A stretch of DNA of 64,000 nt from Cephalotus follicularis (lineage: Eukaryota > Streptophyta > Magnoliopsida > Oxalidales > Cephalotaceae). How positions within the stretch are numbered: the stretch's first letter is position 1; each line of letters starts with the position of its first letter. Below the pieces are notes generated by a model. That model saw nothing but the letters and a program-made list of their open reading frames with translations. It did not search any database and was not told the origin of the DNA. Position numbers and translations under genes: made by a program. The stretch is taken from the NCBI GenBank assembly GCA_001972305.1, contig BDDD01000567.1, positions 1 through 64,000 on the forward strand, in the 5' to 3' direction. Below are positions 1 to 10,250 of the stretch, piece after piece.

Positions 1-125
1 TACGTTTCCTCCGTCTTTTGGTTTCCAATTTAGAAATAGACGTTTATCTCCCGTCATGTGTTTGGAACAACCACTATCGAGGTACCAACGATTTTTCATT
101 GGTGATACCTACAAAACAAGAAAAT
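1..125 (-). pseudogene. Copia protease N-terminus, cut by window edge
   Basis: Minus-strand translation gives the Copia aspartic-protease start RWYLDSGCSKHMTGDK, including the catalytic DSG triad. It lies directly downstream of the gag frame at 126-1526 but one base out of register, with an in-frame TAG just before the protease block. The rest of pol lies left of the window. Identity is certain from the motif; the copy is probably dead. Confidence 0.85.
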
Positions 126-1526
126 TTACGTTGAAGCCTTTGGTACCCAACTTGTTTTGGGTCCGGGGGGGTTAGTAACAAATGTTCCTTTCGGAACCCA
201 TATAGTTCTTAATTTTAATTTATTTTTCAATAATAAATTTCTTTTGTGCATGTCATTTTTCTTGCGATAGCAAGTGTGTATAGTGTGGCCATGTCTATTA
301 CAATAAATACAAGTCATGCTAGGTGAGGCTTTTTGCTTATCCTTATTTTCAAGATACTTTTGAAAATGTTTAACATTGTTCATCTCATCATAACCTAGGC
401 CGGCTTTATTGAAAACATATCTTTGAAGACCTAGTAATCTATCAAGTTTATCACTACTATTTGAAAATTTTGAAAATGTCTTTTTAAGAGCATCAATTTC
501 AACTTTTAAAGTCTCATTTTCCTTTTCCAAAGAAATGGTCTTGTCTTCTAAGGTCCTAGAGGATGAACATTCTAAGTCAAGTTTTAATCTAGCGTTTTCT
601 TTATTAAGTTCTTTAACGGTCTTTTTGAGAGAAGCATTTTCAAAACTAAACTTTTCAAGAAGTTCTAGAAGTTCACTTACCTCATTTTCATCTTCATCTT
701 CATCTTCATCTTTGTCACTATCATTGATTGCCATCAATGCTATTTGTGCAATTTCTTGGTCTTCTTCTTCTTCGGAGCTTGATTCATCACTATCCGACCA
801 AGTGGCAAGCATGGCTTTCTTCTTCTTGATAGTGTCCTTTGCTTTCTTCAATCTTGGACACTCACTCTTGTAGTGTCCCGGCTTGTTGCATTCGAAACAA
901 ATAATTTCTTCTTTCTTTGTTTCAGATTTTGATGGGAATGTCTTCGTGAATTGTTTGTTCCCAAACTTCTTCTTTGCAAGGTATTTCTTGAATCTCCTTG
1001 TGATTAGGGCCATTTCATCGTCACTTTCTTCTTCACTTGAGTCCGGTGTGGAGGACTTGAATGCAATGACCTTTTTCTTCTTTTTATCTTGTTCTTCTTC
1101 ATCCTCATGATTTTTGATGGTCATCTCGTGTGTCATGAGTGATCCAAGGAGTTCTTCAAGTGCCAAGGTGTTGAGGTCTTTAGCTTCCTCTATGGCCGTA
1201 ACTTTAGGCATCCAACTCTTCGGTAGGCACCTAAGTATCTTTCTCACCATTTCGCTATTAGTGTAGCATTTATTTAAAGATTGTAATGAATTAATAATAT
1301 TTGTAAATCTTACAAACATACCGGAAATATTTTCGTTTTCCTTCATAGAGAACATTTCATATTCTCTTACAAGCATGTTTATTTTTGCATCCTTGACTTG
1401 GTTTGTACCTTCATAGGTAACTTCTAATCTATCCCACATTTCTTTTGCGGTTGCGCAAGAAGATACTCTATTGAATTCATTAGAATTTAAAGCACATATA
1501 ATAACATGTTTTGCTTTAGCATTCAA
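126..1526 (-). CDS. gag: Copia gag (UBN2-type) with two CCHC zinc knuckles
   Basis: Open frame of 466 aa. Residues 1-135 match the UBN2/retrotran gag region of plant Copia elements (AKEMWDRLEVTYEGT, and the LRCLPKSW motif). A lysine-rich stretch leads to a CCHC knuckle with C210, C213, H218, C223. An acidic tract (243-285) and a predicted coiled coil (about 284-355) follow, then a second knuckle with C406, C409, H414, C419 and a tryptophan-proline tail typical just before protease. Gag forms the particle and binds RNA. The ATG used is internal: the same frame stays open upstream to about 1700 and encodes the usual preceding block (FNLWDIIIDGP), but the normal gag N-terminus is missing. The frame is intact, the element probably not. 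Confidence 0.85.
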   Translation of the reverse strand: MNAKAKHVIICALNSNEFNRVSSCATAKEMWDRLEVTYEGTNQVKDAKINMLVREYEMFSMKENENISGMFVRFTNIINSLQSLNKCYTNSEMVRKILRCLPKSWMPKVTAIEEAKDLNTLALEELLGSLMTHEMTIKNHEDEEEQDKKKKKVIAFKSSTPDSSEEESDDEMALITRRFKKYLAKKKFGNKQFTKTFPSKSETKKEEIICFECNKPGHYKSECPRLKKAKDTIKKKKAMLATWSDSDESSSEEEEDQEIAQIALMAINDSDKDEDEDEDENEVSELLELLEKFSFENASLKKTVKELNKENARLKLDLECSSSRTLEDKTISLEKENETLKVEIDALKKTFSKFSNSSDKLDRLLGLQRYVFNKAGLGYDEMNNVKHFQKYLENKDKQKASPSMTCIYCNRHGHTIHTCYRKKNDMHKRNLLLKNKLKLRTIWVPKGTFVTNPPGPKTSWVPKAST

Positions 1527-1706
1527 TTGTACCTTTTTGCGATCATCGTCCGTGTAAGAGCTTCTCAGTTTGAGAGTTTTTATACCTTCTTGTGAGATGA
1601 TGTGAGGAAGTTCCGGACCGTCGATAATGATGTCCCAAAGGTTAAAGTCAAGTTCTTCTGAGGTTTCATGCTTCCTTTTATAGCCTGAAAAGGTTTATAG
1701 CCGTTG

Positions 1707-2704
1707 CTTAAATTGTGGAAGCTTTTGATTAAAAAATGTGAGTTGCATTTGTTGAATTTATCTCTGCTGGTACAAAGACGTCGACTTCTTTGTGAAAGGC
1801 GTCGATGTCTTTTGGATGGTAGCCGTTGGAAGTGGTTAAACTAGACGTTCCAGCTTTCCCGGGTGTTGTCTTCTTGAAAAGGCGTCGACTTCTTTTTGAA
1901 AGACGTCGATGTCTTTTCTGGGAAATCTCCAGGTGCAGAGGCATTGAGTGTAACGTCGATCTCTTCCTTGGAGTCGATGCTTTTTCTGGGAATTATGAAA
2001 ATGGCGTCGATCTCTATTGAAAGGCGTCGATGTCTTTTACTTAGACGTCGATGTCTTTTGATTAAGGATCGATGTCTTTGAGTGCATTTTGATACAGAAG
2101 CTTCTGTTCCAAAAATGACTAATCCCGTCGATGTTATCACTGAAGTAGTCGATGTCTTATTTAATGTAGTCGACGTCTTCTGGAAGTAGTCGACTTCTTT
2201 TAGTACGGACGTCGATGCTATAACTGGGAGGACGATGCTTTCTTTGCAGTTAATTCTGTTACAAAAGGCGTCGATGCTTTTGGGAAAGGAGTCGACTTCT
2301 TTTTCTGCAGATGGTTTTAGACTTTGATATTCAACTTGTAATTCCTTGCACATCAAGTAACTTAGTTAGATGCAAATATGTTATCATCAAAACAAGGATT
2401 GGGACTTAATCGTCAATAGATGTCATTCATCAGTTTACACGAGGACATCGATGTCCTCCTCCGGATCGATGTGCATGTACATGCAGCTAAGTGCGCCCTT
2501 TTTCCACAAAGACGTCGACGTGTTTCCCCCAGAACAACGTCGTTTTAGCCTTTTTACATTCTTTTAGCATTTAACACTAAAATTCAACATTATAGAGATG
2601 GGAAAACATCACCAAATTCGGAAAATCCATCCTTTATTAATTTCACAACTCAAAAGTACAAATACATTGTGAAATTATAATACATGAAAATCTCGGGCGT
2701 TACA
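1707..2704 (-). mobile_element. Copia 5' LTR fragment with 21-bp palindrome array
   Basis: Read on the minus strand it begins TGTAACGCCCGAGATTTTC at 2704, a start closely like the LTR of Copia H at 62081. It ends near a TATA-like CTATAAAAGG around 1690-1700, directly against gag codons, so R, U5, primer site and gag start appear deleted. It carries many copies of a GACGTCGAYGTC-like palindrome (for example cores at 1780, 1801, 1884, 1905, 2006, 2026, 2047, 2068). The left boundary is inferred from where gag coding begins. Confidence 0.7.
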
Positions 2705-3043
2705 GTTCTACTCCATGCTTGAGCTTGTGTATATATATATATATGTCTGCTGACAATGGTGGATGCTATTGTGAATTGAATAAATTGTATTGTTATGGAT
2801 TGGTGCTTTGTATTGCCATTGAATTGTTAGAACATGATTAGCTTTATGGATTAAGGCTATTGTTGAGCTATCCTGAATCAGAACTGACCACTAGAGCCTA
2901 TGGCCCCTTAGGTCGAGTAATGGATTGTCGATTTGGGCTTAAATTGTAGATGAGTTGTTTAACAACCCTACGTTGTCTCCTGCTCAATCCTCGGACTGTC
3001 GAAGCTTCCAATTAGAGCATTGGCGTATTGCCTTAAGGCTGTT

Positions 3044-3149
3044 GAGCAGACAAGACCATGTAATTGCCGAGCAGACCAGACCATGTAACTGCTGAGTAGA
3101 TCAAACCATGTGACTGCAGAGCATACCAAGTCATGTGGCTGTAAAGCAG
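3044..3149 (+). repeat. 25-bp-period GAGCAG repeat
   Basis: GAGCAG-like cores start at 3044, 3069, 3094, 3119 and 3144, exactly 25 bp apart, in a unit resembling 'gagcagaccaagaccatgta'. Similar but less regular copies continue to about 3330. Confidence 0.75.
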
Positions 3150-3360
3150 ACCACCCTAAATGGTTGCACGATAGAGAAGACCTGCACTCTAGTGCTGCTG
3201 AGCAGACCTATCCACAAGGCTGCAAAGCAGGCCTGTTCTAGGTTACAGAGAAGGATAGTCTAATGCCAGAAGAGTCATGATCGCGTTGCTGAGCAGAGAA
3301 ACCAACGCAAATAGCGTGGCAGAGAAGAATAGTCCAGTGTGAATAGAGTTGTATGACATA

Positions 3361-3480
3361 GAAGCGCAATAGCGCTAATGGCAGAGAAGTGCAATAGCGC
3401 CAATCGCATAGAAGCGCAATAGCGCTAAGCACAAAAGAAGCGCAAAAGCGTGTCATGGCAGAGAAGAGCAGACCAGCGCT
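3361..3480 (+). repeat. 25-bp-period AGCGCT repeat
   Basis: The palindrome AGCGCT or a one-base variant recurs at 3371, 3396 and 3421 in a unit like 'gaagcgcaatagcgctaa'. It looks like a continuation of the 25-bp series upstream with a changed core. Confidence 0.7.
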
Positions 3481-3551
3481 AGTGGCGTTAAATGGTAAAT
3501 GTATAGCTATGAGAATTCACTTTTAGAAATAAACCATAAGGATTGACAATT

Positions 3552-3750
3552 GAGATGAGCCTTAAAGGGATCACCAACAGAGATGACCTGATGGATCACT
3601 AACTGAGATGAGCCCTAAGGGGATGACCAACTGAGATGAGCCATAAATGTCACCAATCGTGATGAATCAAATGGGTCACCAACTGAGATGAACCAAAAAT
3701 GGGGTCACCAACCGAGATGAACCAAAGTGGGTCACCAATTGGGATAAGTC
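3552..3750 (+). repeat. 25-29-bp GAGATGA repeat
   Basis: GAGATGA-like cores recur at 3552, 3580, 3605, 3633, 3659, 3685, 3714 and 3741, linked by 'tcaccaactgagatgagcc'-type units. Noncoding. Confidence 0.75.
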
Positions 3751-4729
3751 ATTGATTAATTGTTATTGATTATGATTGTTATGGATTGTAATTGTAAATC
3801 GAGAACGCTGTCCTAGGAGACTAGCGTCTAGGAGTGGTCTGACTAAGCTTATGGATAAACTCATTTCTCTTCTCTAGCCTATTTCTAGATATCGCTCTAG
3901 TCTGCTACCTAGGCTGAGGAGGCCAAGGAAAGCTTAAAAGTACTCCGAGATGGTTTTGGCATGATATGGACTCTGAATAATGATGGAATTGTATGGTTAT
4001 GGTATGGTGGAAATTGTATTGGCTATTATGGTTGATTATATAAACTGTTGCATTGTGGATCCTGCATGTCATGCATCCTCATGCTCTGCATATAGTAGTA
4101 CCTACACAACCAAGGGTTGCTGACCCATTCTCTAAAATAGGTCAGGTCCAGGTAATACAGCACAGTGATAGTCGGGCCAGATTGCAGAACAGGGCTTCTT
4201 TAGCAGAGCAGTCCCGAGTAACCTACCTTGTATAAGAACGCGAAGTGCATAAGAAGGTTTTAATTCATTATATGACCTGCCGACTTGTGGCAAAGCAATT
4301 GACATTGAATATTGTTGTAGATACATTTGGGTTTATCCACACATGGTATTGAATGGTTAAATTCTGCATGCATCATTGTGATATAAGTTTTAAATTATTG
4401 CACATTGTGGTGTATGGAAATGAATTGAATGAATGGCATCTCACGTGATGGGCAGTGGGGTGTGTGACAGGACATACGAGAATTGTTATTATGTTCTTGT
4501 TTAATAACTGGAATTAATATGACATATTGATATATTTGGAGTAATAATGCTTTTGGATGGTTAATATATTGAAATAGAGTATCCTAAAATGATTGTGGTA
4601 TTCTTGTGACATATTGAAGTAAATTAACTGATGATTCCTTCATCAGGAGTGTGGAAATAAATATATACTGTGGTTGAACTGCCGATTTTTAGTAGTTGAT
4701 TCCGATGTTATGCTAGTCAGAGCTCGAAA

Positions 4730-5095
4730 AGCTGAATGAAAAGCTCTAAAGTGATAAGGCAGAGCTCGGACTATAAAAGGCAGAGCTCGGACTATGGAAG
4801 GCGAAGCTCCAAATGTCAGAGCAGACCTCGGAGGAAGAGGTCAAAGCTCAAAACTTGAAGTCAAACCTCGGTGCCTTGAAGGAAGACTTCGGGATAAGAG
4901 GCCAGAGGTAGAGATCAGAGCATAAAGATCGAAGTCAGATCTCTGAGTCTAAAGGCAGACCTCAGAGGTAGAGGTCACACCTCATAGTAGAGAAGCTAAG
5001 GTAGAGTTCAAAGCTTGGCGGCAGACCTTAGAGGTAAAGGTCAGCCTTGGAGTAGAGAAGCTTATGCAGAGCTTGGGAAAATAAGGTAGACCTTG
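4730..5095 (+). repeat. 21-bp-period GAGCTC palindrome array
   Basis: GAGCTC or near variants start at 4762, 4783, 4804, 4824 and 4844, so 20-21 bp apart, and continue less regularly as aagctc, gacctc and gaggtc to about 5095. The period equals that of the GTCGAC arrays elsewhere, but the core differs. Confidence 0.75.
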
Positions 5096-5235
5096 GCACT
5101 TAGCTCCCTGTTCTCTGATAAACACGTTTGTTTACTGTATGTAGTTTATTATAGAATAAGAGTTCAAAGATATGGAATAAGTAGGAAGTGATAAGGTTAA
5201 GAATAGTATGGCACGGCTCGTCTGGAGGGGTTACA

Positions 5236-6193
5236 ATCTAAGGGACGTGTCATGTCATCGTTGGTATGGGATTCATAGGTAACCATCTTAGTACTATTAA
5301 TAATGTATTACAAGTGAACGGACTCAAACACAACTTGTTGAGCATAAGTCAATTATGTAACAAGAGTTGTAAAGTTGTTTTTGAAAAAGAACTTTGTAAA
5401 GTAGTAGACACCAATAATAACTCTACCAAGTTTATTGGTTATAGAGAGAGAAATATTTATATAGTTGATTTAAACAATTTATATTTACAAAATGTTGAAT
5501 ACCTTGTATCCATAAATGAGGATAGTTGGTTGTGGCATAAGAGACTCGGACTTGTCAATATGAAAACTCTTTCAAAAACTCTTAAACTTGGTTTAAGGTC
5601 TTCCTAAAATATCTTTCAAAAAGATAAAATTTTTTATGTTTGCCAACAAGGAAAGCAAACAAGAACTTTTAAAAGTAAAAATATAGTCTTTACAACTAGG
5701 CCGCTACAACTATTGGTCATTGATTTATTTGGGCCAATTGAAATAAGAAGTCTTGGTAGCAAATCATATGCTTTTGTTATTGTTGATGACTACTTTAGAT
5801 ATACATGTACTTTATTTCTTGCTCACAAAAGTGAAGTGTTTAAAGAATTTTGAAAATTTTGTAATAGTGTTCCAAAAGAGAAAGGTATTTCTACTTTGAA
5901 AATTAGAAGTGATCATGGTAAATAATTTGAAAATCATTTGTTTGAAGAATTTTGCAATGAAAATAGTTTTAAACATGAGTTTTCAACGACTAGAACTTCT
6001 CAACAAAATGGTGTTGTTGAAAGAAAAAATAGAACTTTAGAGGAGATGACAAGAACTGTTTTGTGAAAATAATTTACCAAAGTATTTTTGGACTGAAGCT
6101 ACAAACACTTCGTGTTATATTTCAAATAGAATATCAATAAGACAAATTTTCAAATAGACTCCATATGAGTTGTGGATAGAGAGAAAGCATAAA
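5236..6193 (+). pseudogene. Copia F pol, first part (pre-integrase and integrase)
   Basis: Codes for the pre-integrase domain (NGLKHNLLSISQLC, then WLWHKRLG) in an open run at 5266-5607. Integrase core follows in broken frames: IDLFGP (first D), RSDHG (second D) and QNGVVERKNRT (E). Several in-frame stops (near 5850, 5925, 6065) make it a fossil. The left end starts at the protease/pre-integrase border; gag and the 5' LTR are missing. At 6193 it is cut by Gypsy A and resumes at 43967. Confidence 0.85.
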
Positions 6194-8624
6194 TGTAAGC
6201 CCCATATTTTTTTTATATGTACGGAATTGTATGTATTTTGTTTGTACTTATATGGTATTATATGTATGGATGGCATGAATTGTACATAATATATACTATT
6301 TTCCCCTTTTATGGTTGTTTACGCGTAGTGAGGGTTCAATTGAACCTGATCGTAGCTTTTGAGATTTTTGCCTAAAAGAGCCTATATCTATATATATGCG
6401 GTTCAGTTCTTTCTATTCTCATTATCATTTCTCGTTCAATTCTAGAGAGAGAAAGAGTTAGAGAGAGAAAGTGTACGAGATCGAGCAAGGAATGAGTCGT
6501 TAGGATTGTGGCATAGTGTAGAACCTATAGGGAGAAACAGTTCGAGGATTCAAGCAGCATATTCTTTGTTCTCAGCCAATTTGAAGTAGGTTCTACATAT
6601 GCTTTGATTTCCATATTTTTGATGGATTTGCATGATGGTATGGTTATGGATAGCTGTATACTTGCTAGATGAATGGAATAGGGTATTTGTTATGGTTTAA
6701 AACGAATTGAAATGGGAATCAAAGAGAGAATTGAGAGTGTAGGTTTATAAGCCTAATCCATTTTCTCTCTAGATTCATGAGTTATGGGCACGGATCTGAA
6801 GGGTTAAAGTTGTTTTTATGTTACTATCAATCATAGGGGCATATAGCAGCCTTTGGATCGAATTTAAATGGATTTAAATGGTTTTAAAATGGATTTTACA
6901 AACGATTTGACGAACTGCCCATTGATGTCAAACCGTCGACACTTTGGCTATAGCGTCGACGCTTTGATCGCGCAAACCGTCGACTCTTTCATGTAAACGG
7001 TCAACACTTAAGGACCAAACCGTTGACGTTTTGATTAAAGCGTCGACGCTTTATGTGTTACAAAATGATTGACGCTTAGTGTACGCGTCAACGCTTAAGG
7101 CAAAAACACTTTAACCTTCGACGCCAAGCACGAAGGCGTCGACGCTTAGGAGCTAACCGTCAACACTTTGGACGAAGCAGTCGATGCTTAGCGCCCTGTT
7201 TCAGCCAAATCACATTGTTTTCAACCCCAAATGGTTTTCTCTTCAAATGGATTCCATAAGAAGCCTCCCTAAGGCCTTGTAACCTATGTGAATCCTCTTT
7301 TAACACATTTGATTTCTAAATCAATCTTCAAATAAATCTTTAAAGAAAGTTTCATCAAAAAGGGGTTTTATACAAATGGTTTTCAATAAATGGTTAGGAT
7401 AGCTCAATTGGGACATTTGGACGCGGATATCCTAGTTGGACTTCCTCTCCATCGTTTTACAACTTCGATAGGGACCAACAAAATGGAAAAAAGTTTTGGA
7501 AATGGTTATGAAAAAACGATTATGGAAACAGCTACAGAAAACGGTTTTGAAATGGTTTTGACGGAGTGGATCCTATATGATCCTTTATATTAGGTCCATA
7601 TCATTTTTACGGTTATACAGATATGGGCTACGGGTATGGTACGGTTATGATTGATGGTTTGTTATTGTTTAAGACCTAACGGGATAACCCATTCATAATC
7701 TTTATTTTCGTCATGAAGTATTATGGGTGCCAGGCCACATTTATAGATATGAAATACTCCCTTTTTGGGTGACCTACGAGCATCACCGCTCTGTGGATGG
7801 ATATAGTATGGATATGGCATGGTTATGGCATAGATCGCATAGATCTCTATTACGAGCTAGTACCTTCGGGACTAGTAATACGAGCTGCTACCTTCAGGGC
7901 TAGCATTACAATATGGATTATGTGGCCGGTGTTATCCTATGCTCCACACAGCTATGGCACGAAGAGTGTATATACGGTGGGGGTATTATCTCGGGCCGAG
8001 GTGACAGAGAAGTACTTGACCCTATGGATTGTTTGTCCCCATGGATGGTTATGGATTGTCTGCAGGCCTATGGCCTTTGATGTGATTAGGACTAGCCAAG
8101 TATACCACCCCTTAGGGACGGCTGGTATACTGAAACTATCCACAATTGGCATTCATGCATATAACATGTCATGCATATATATCTGTTATATCTGTTGCAT
8201 TCCATTGCATATAGTATAGCCTACACAGCCATTGGTTGTTGACTCATTCTTGCAATGAGTCAGGTTCAAGTGAAGCACCGAAGTGATCATACGGACCGAA
8301 TCGCAGCACAGGATTTCTTGTAGCAGTGCAGTTTCAGTCATCTACCTTGTGTATACGAATTTGGATGTATAAGAGACATTTTGTATTTCATCTATTGACT
8401 TGCCGGCTTGTGGCAGTGCCTAAGATATATGTATCGAATATTATGGAAATGGTTCGGCTTATCTATATGAATGTTGAATGTGTTTCTTCCGCATGCATGT
8501 TGTGTATTAAAGTTTTGAATTTGTAACGTATCTTGGTGTATGATGCTACATATGTGATGGATAGTATGGACGGACCTGCCAAGTGTCGAGCCTTGGGGTC
8601 TTCCTTAGGGTTCGGGGTGTGACA
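6194..8624 (+). mobile_element. Gypsy A 5' LTR
   Basis: 2431 bp, TGTAAGCCCC...GGGGTGTGACA, clearly the same sequence as 41596-43966. A GA-rich leader near 6430-6500 follows a TATATATA-rich stretch at about 6387, the likely promoter. It contains the GTCGAC palindrome array at 6935-7185. The frames open at 7390-7593 and 7797-8219 are not genes, since they sit inside the LTR and lack family similarity. Confidence 0.92.
6935..7185 (+). repeat. GTCGAC palindrome array, 20-22 bp spacing
   Basis: Twelve cores (exact GTCGAC or one to two changes) start at 6935, 6955, 6979, 7000, 7022, 7042, 7068, 7087, 7117, 7138, 7159 and 7180. The full form is the 14-bp palindrome AAGCGTCGACGCTT. Spacers vary in sequence, so it is not a simple tandem copy. 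The same array, with small deletions, is in the 3' LTR (42333-42440). Confidence 0.9.
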
Positions 8625-8631
8625 GTTTAGG

Positions 8632-8644
8632 TGGTATCAAATCC
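8632..8644 (+). other. Gypsy A primer-binding site
   Basis: TGGTATCAAATCC lies 7 bases after the LTR end. It matches the start of the usual TGGTATCAGAGC site complementary to the 3' end of initiator Met tRNA, with later mismatches. Bases 8645-8817 are untranslated leader. Confidence 0.8.
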
Positions 8645-8817
8645 ACGCTATGTTGGCTATTCCAGGATAGGATCATTGGCTATTAAAATTAAGTGACATG
8701 GATAAGATTGTTTTATTGGAATTCAGTGATAGTGATAAGTTGTTGGTTGCTGCATTTGTTTTGGAATTATAGTTATAAAATTGGATAGCTGACTTTTGTC
8801 TCTTATACTAGAAAGAT

Positions 8818-10115
8818 ATGGAAGGCCGAAAGAGGGGAGCTGCAAGAAAAGCTAAGGCATGGCCATCGACTAGACTTACCTGAGCCAATAGGGATGTTGA
8901 AGAACAAGAGGAACGAAATGTGAGCCAAGAAGTAGAACTTGTCGCTCCTGGCCAAAGGGAACCCAGAGCTTTTATGAGCAAGATGTATAACATGATAAAC
9001 CGAATGAATTTATGCAGCGGTACCCAGCTGCATATGAGCAAACCCCAGCTACAAGGCCGGTTAGGCGTGCAACAGAGGCACAAGAGAAGACCCCATTCGT
9101 CAGGCCTGCTAGGCATGCCGAAACAGTAAGGAGATCAGTTAACCTACCTACACCTAGGCAGGATCCCTAAGTCAGGTTTTTGAGGTTAAATCCTCCAGCT
9201 TTTACAGGGGACCTTGATGCTGTTACTGCGGAGAGATGGCTGATGCAAATGGAGAAAATCTTCTGAGTCTTGAGATGTTCAGAATCTAAGAAAATGTTCT
9301 TCGCCACTTATATGCTACATGGTGAAGCAGAACATTGGTGGAACATGGTTGCTGCCTCTTGGGAGGAAAATGGGATTTCAAATTCGTGGGACATGTTTAG
9401 AACAGAGTTCAATGAGCACTCTTATCCTGATGCCAAAGTTGATAAGAGGGATGCTGAATTTCTTGGCTTAACCCAAGGTAACATGACCGTATCCGTGTAT
9501 GAAGCCAAATTTATTGATTTTTCAAGGATAGCTCCTCATATGGTTGGCACGGAAGCAAGGAAGGCTAAGAAGTTTCTTGGTGGCCTTAGACCAGATAATA
9601 AACAGAGGCTAGTGCCGCCCAGGATAAGATCTTTCTTTGAGTTGGCTAGCAGAGCCAGAGATATTGAGGTTGTATCTGAAGAGCTACGTAATTTATGGAT
9701 TCAAACTGGTAGTAGCAGACCCGCTTCTTCAGGCCGGCAGTCAGGGAGGAGTTCTGGGAGTAGTAACAAGTCTCAGAGATCTGGAAATAGCAGTCCTGGT
9801 CAGGGTGGCCCACCTCAGAGTGTCGACAGTCCACCCAGTTTTTCAGGGCAGAGGGGACAGTCTCGAGGGTCACGACAGAGGTGCAGAGGGCAGGATTCTC
9901 GGCAAAGGAACCAGGGGATGCAGGGAGACCGCTCTAGAGTTTCCAGTGGTGGTAGTCAGGCTCCCTTTGATCTGTGCGTACATTTTCAACGCACTAATCA
10001 CACATCTGATGACTGTTGGTGGAGAGCTGATAAACGTATGAGTTTTAGGGCTACATATCACATATCCAAAGAGTGTCCTTTTGGCAGACATGGTTCAGGG
10101 AGTCAGCCAGGGTAG
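8818..10115 (+). pseudogene. gag: Gypsy A gag
   Basis: Starts MEGRKRGAARKAK at 8818, hits a stop at about 8880, and continues in broken frame to a 281-aa open stretch at 9270-10115. That stretch holds the Retrotrans_gag core (AEHWWNMV..., MFRTEFNEHSYP, FLGGLRP) followed by a Gly/Ser/Arg/Gln-rich RNA-binding tail. The zinc knuckle is degraded: only CVHFQ...DDCWW is recognisable. The role was the particle protein. Nonsense changes at about 8880 and 9265 make it inactive. Confidence 0.85.
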
Positions 10116-10250
10116 AGTTTAGGTCAATCTCATGGAGGTTCTCAACAAAACCAGGGTATTGATTTTCAACATGGCAGTGGTTCTAGACAACAGTATCAAG
10201 GCCATCCCAGCACCAGCTCTCCTTCAGTAGCAAGGAGAAATCGAGGGAAG

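Larger units (their letters stand above)
2705..5235 (+). mobile_element. Diverged Gypsy-type LTR-like sequence with short-period arrays
   Basis: There is no coding sequence here. From about 4030 to 4470 it is clearly related to the 3' part of the Gypsy A LTR (8160-8624): the same order of blocks, including a 'cttgtggca' segment and a GGGTGTGTGACA-like end near 4472. Upstream it is packed with 25-29-bp-period repeats, downstream with a 21-bp-period GAGCTC array. Neither boundary is secure: the left abuts the Copia LTR start at 2704, the right abuts Copia coding at about 5236. Confidence 0.55.

Noticed and set aside
535-1110. Plus-strand Ser-rich open frames
   Set aside because: Antisense shadows of the acidic and lysine-rich gag on the minus strand.
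6935-7185. CRISPR-like array (regular spacing of repeats)
   Set aside because: The repeat is a degenerate 6-14-bp palindrome with about 21-bp period, without long identical repeats or unique spacers, in a plant LTR.
7797-8219. 140-aa open frame in the Gypsy A LTR
   Set aside because: Within the LTR; the homologous stretch in the 3' LTR is open only in part (43308-43562) and there is no family similarity.
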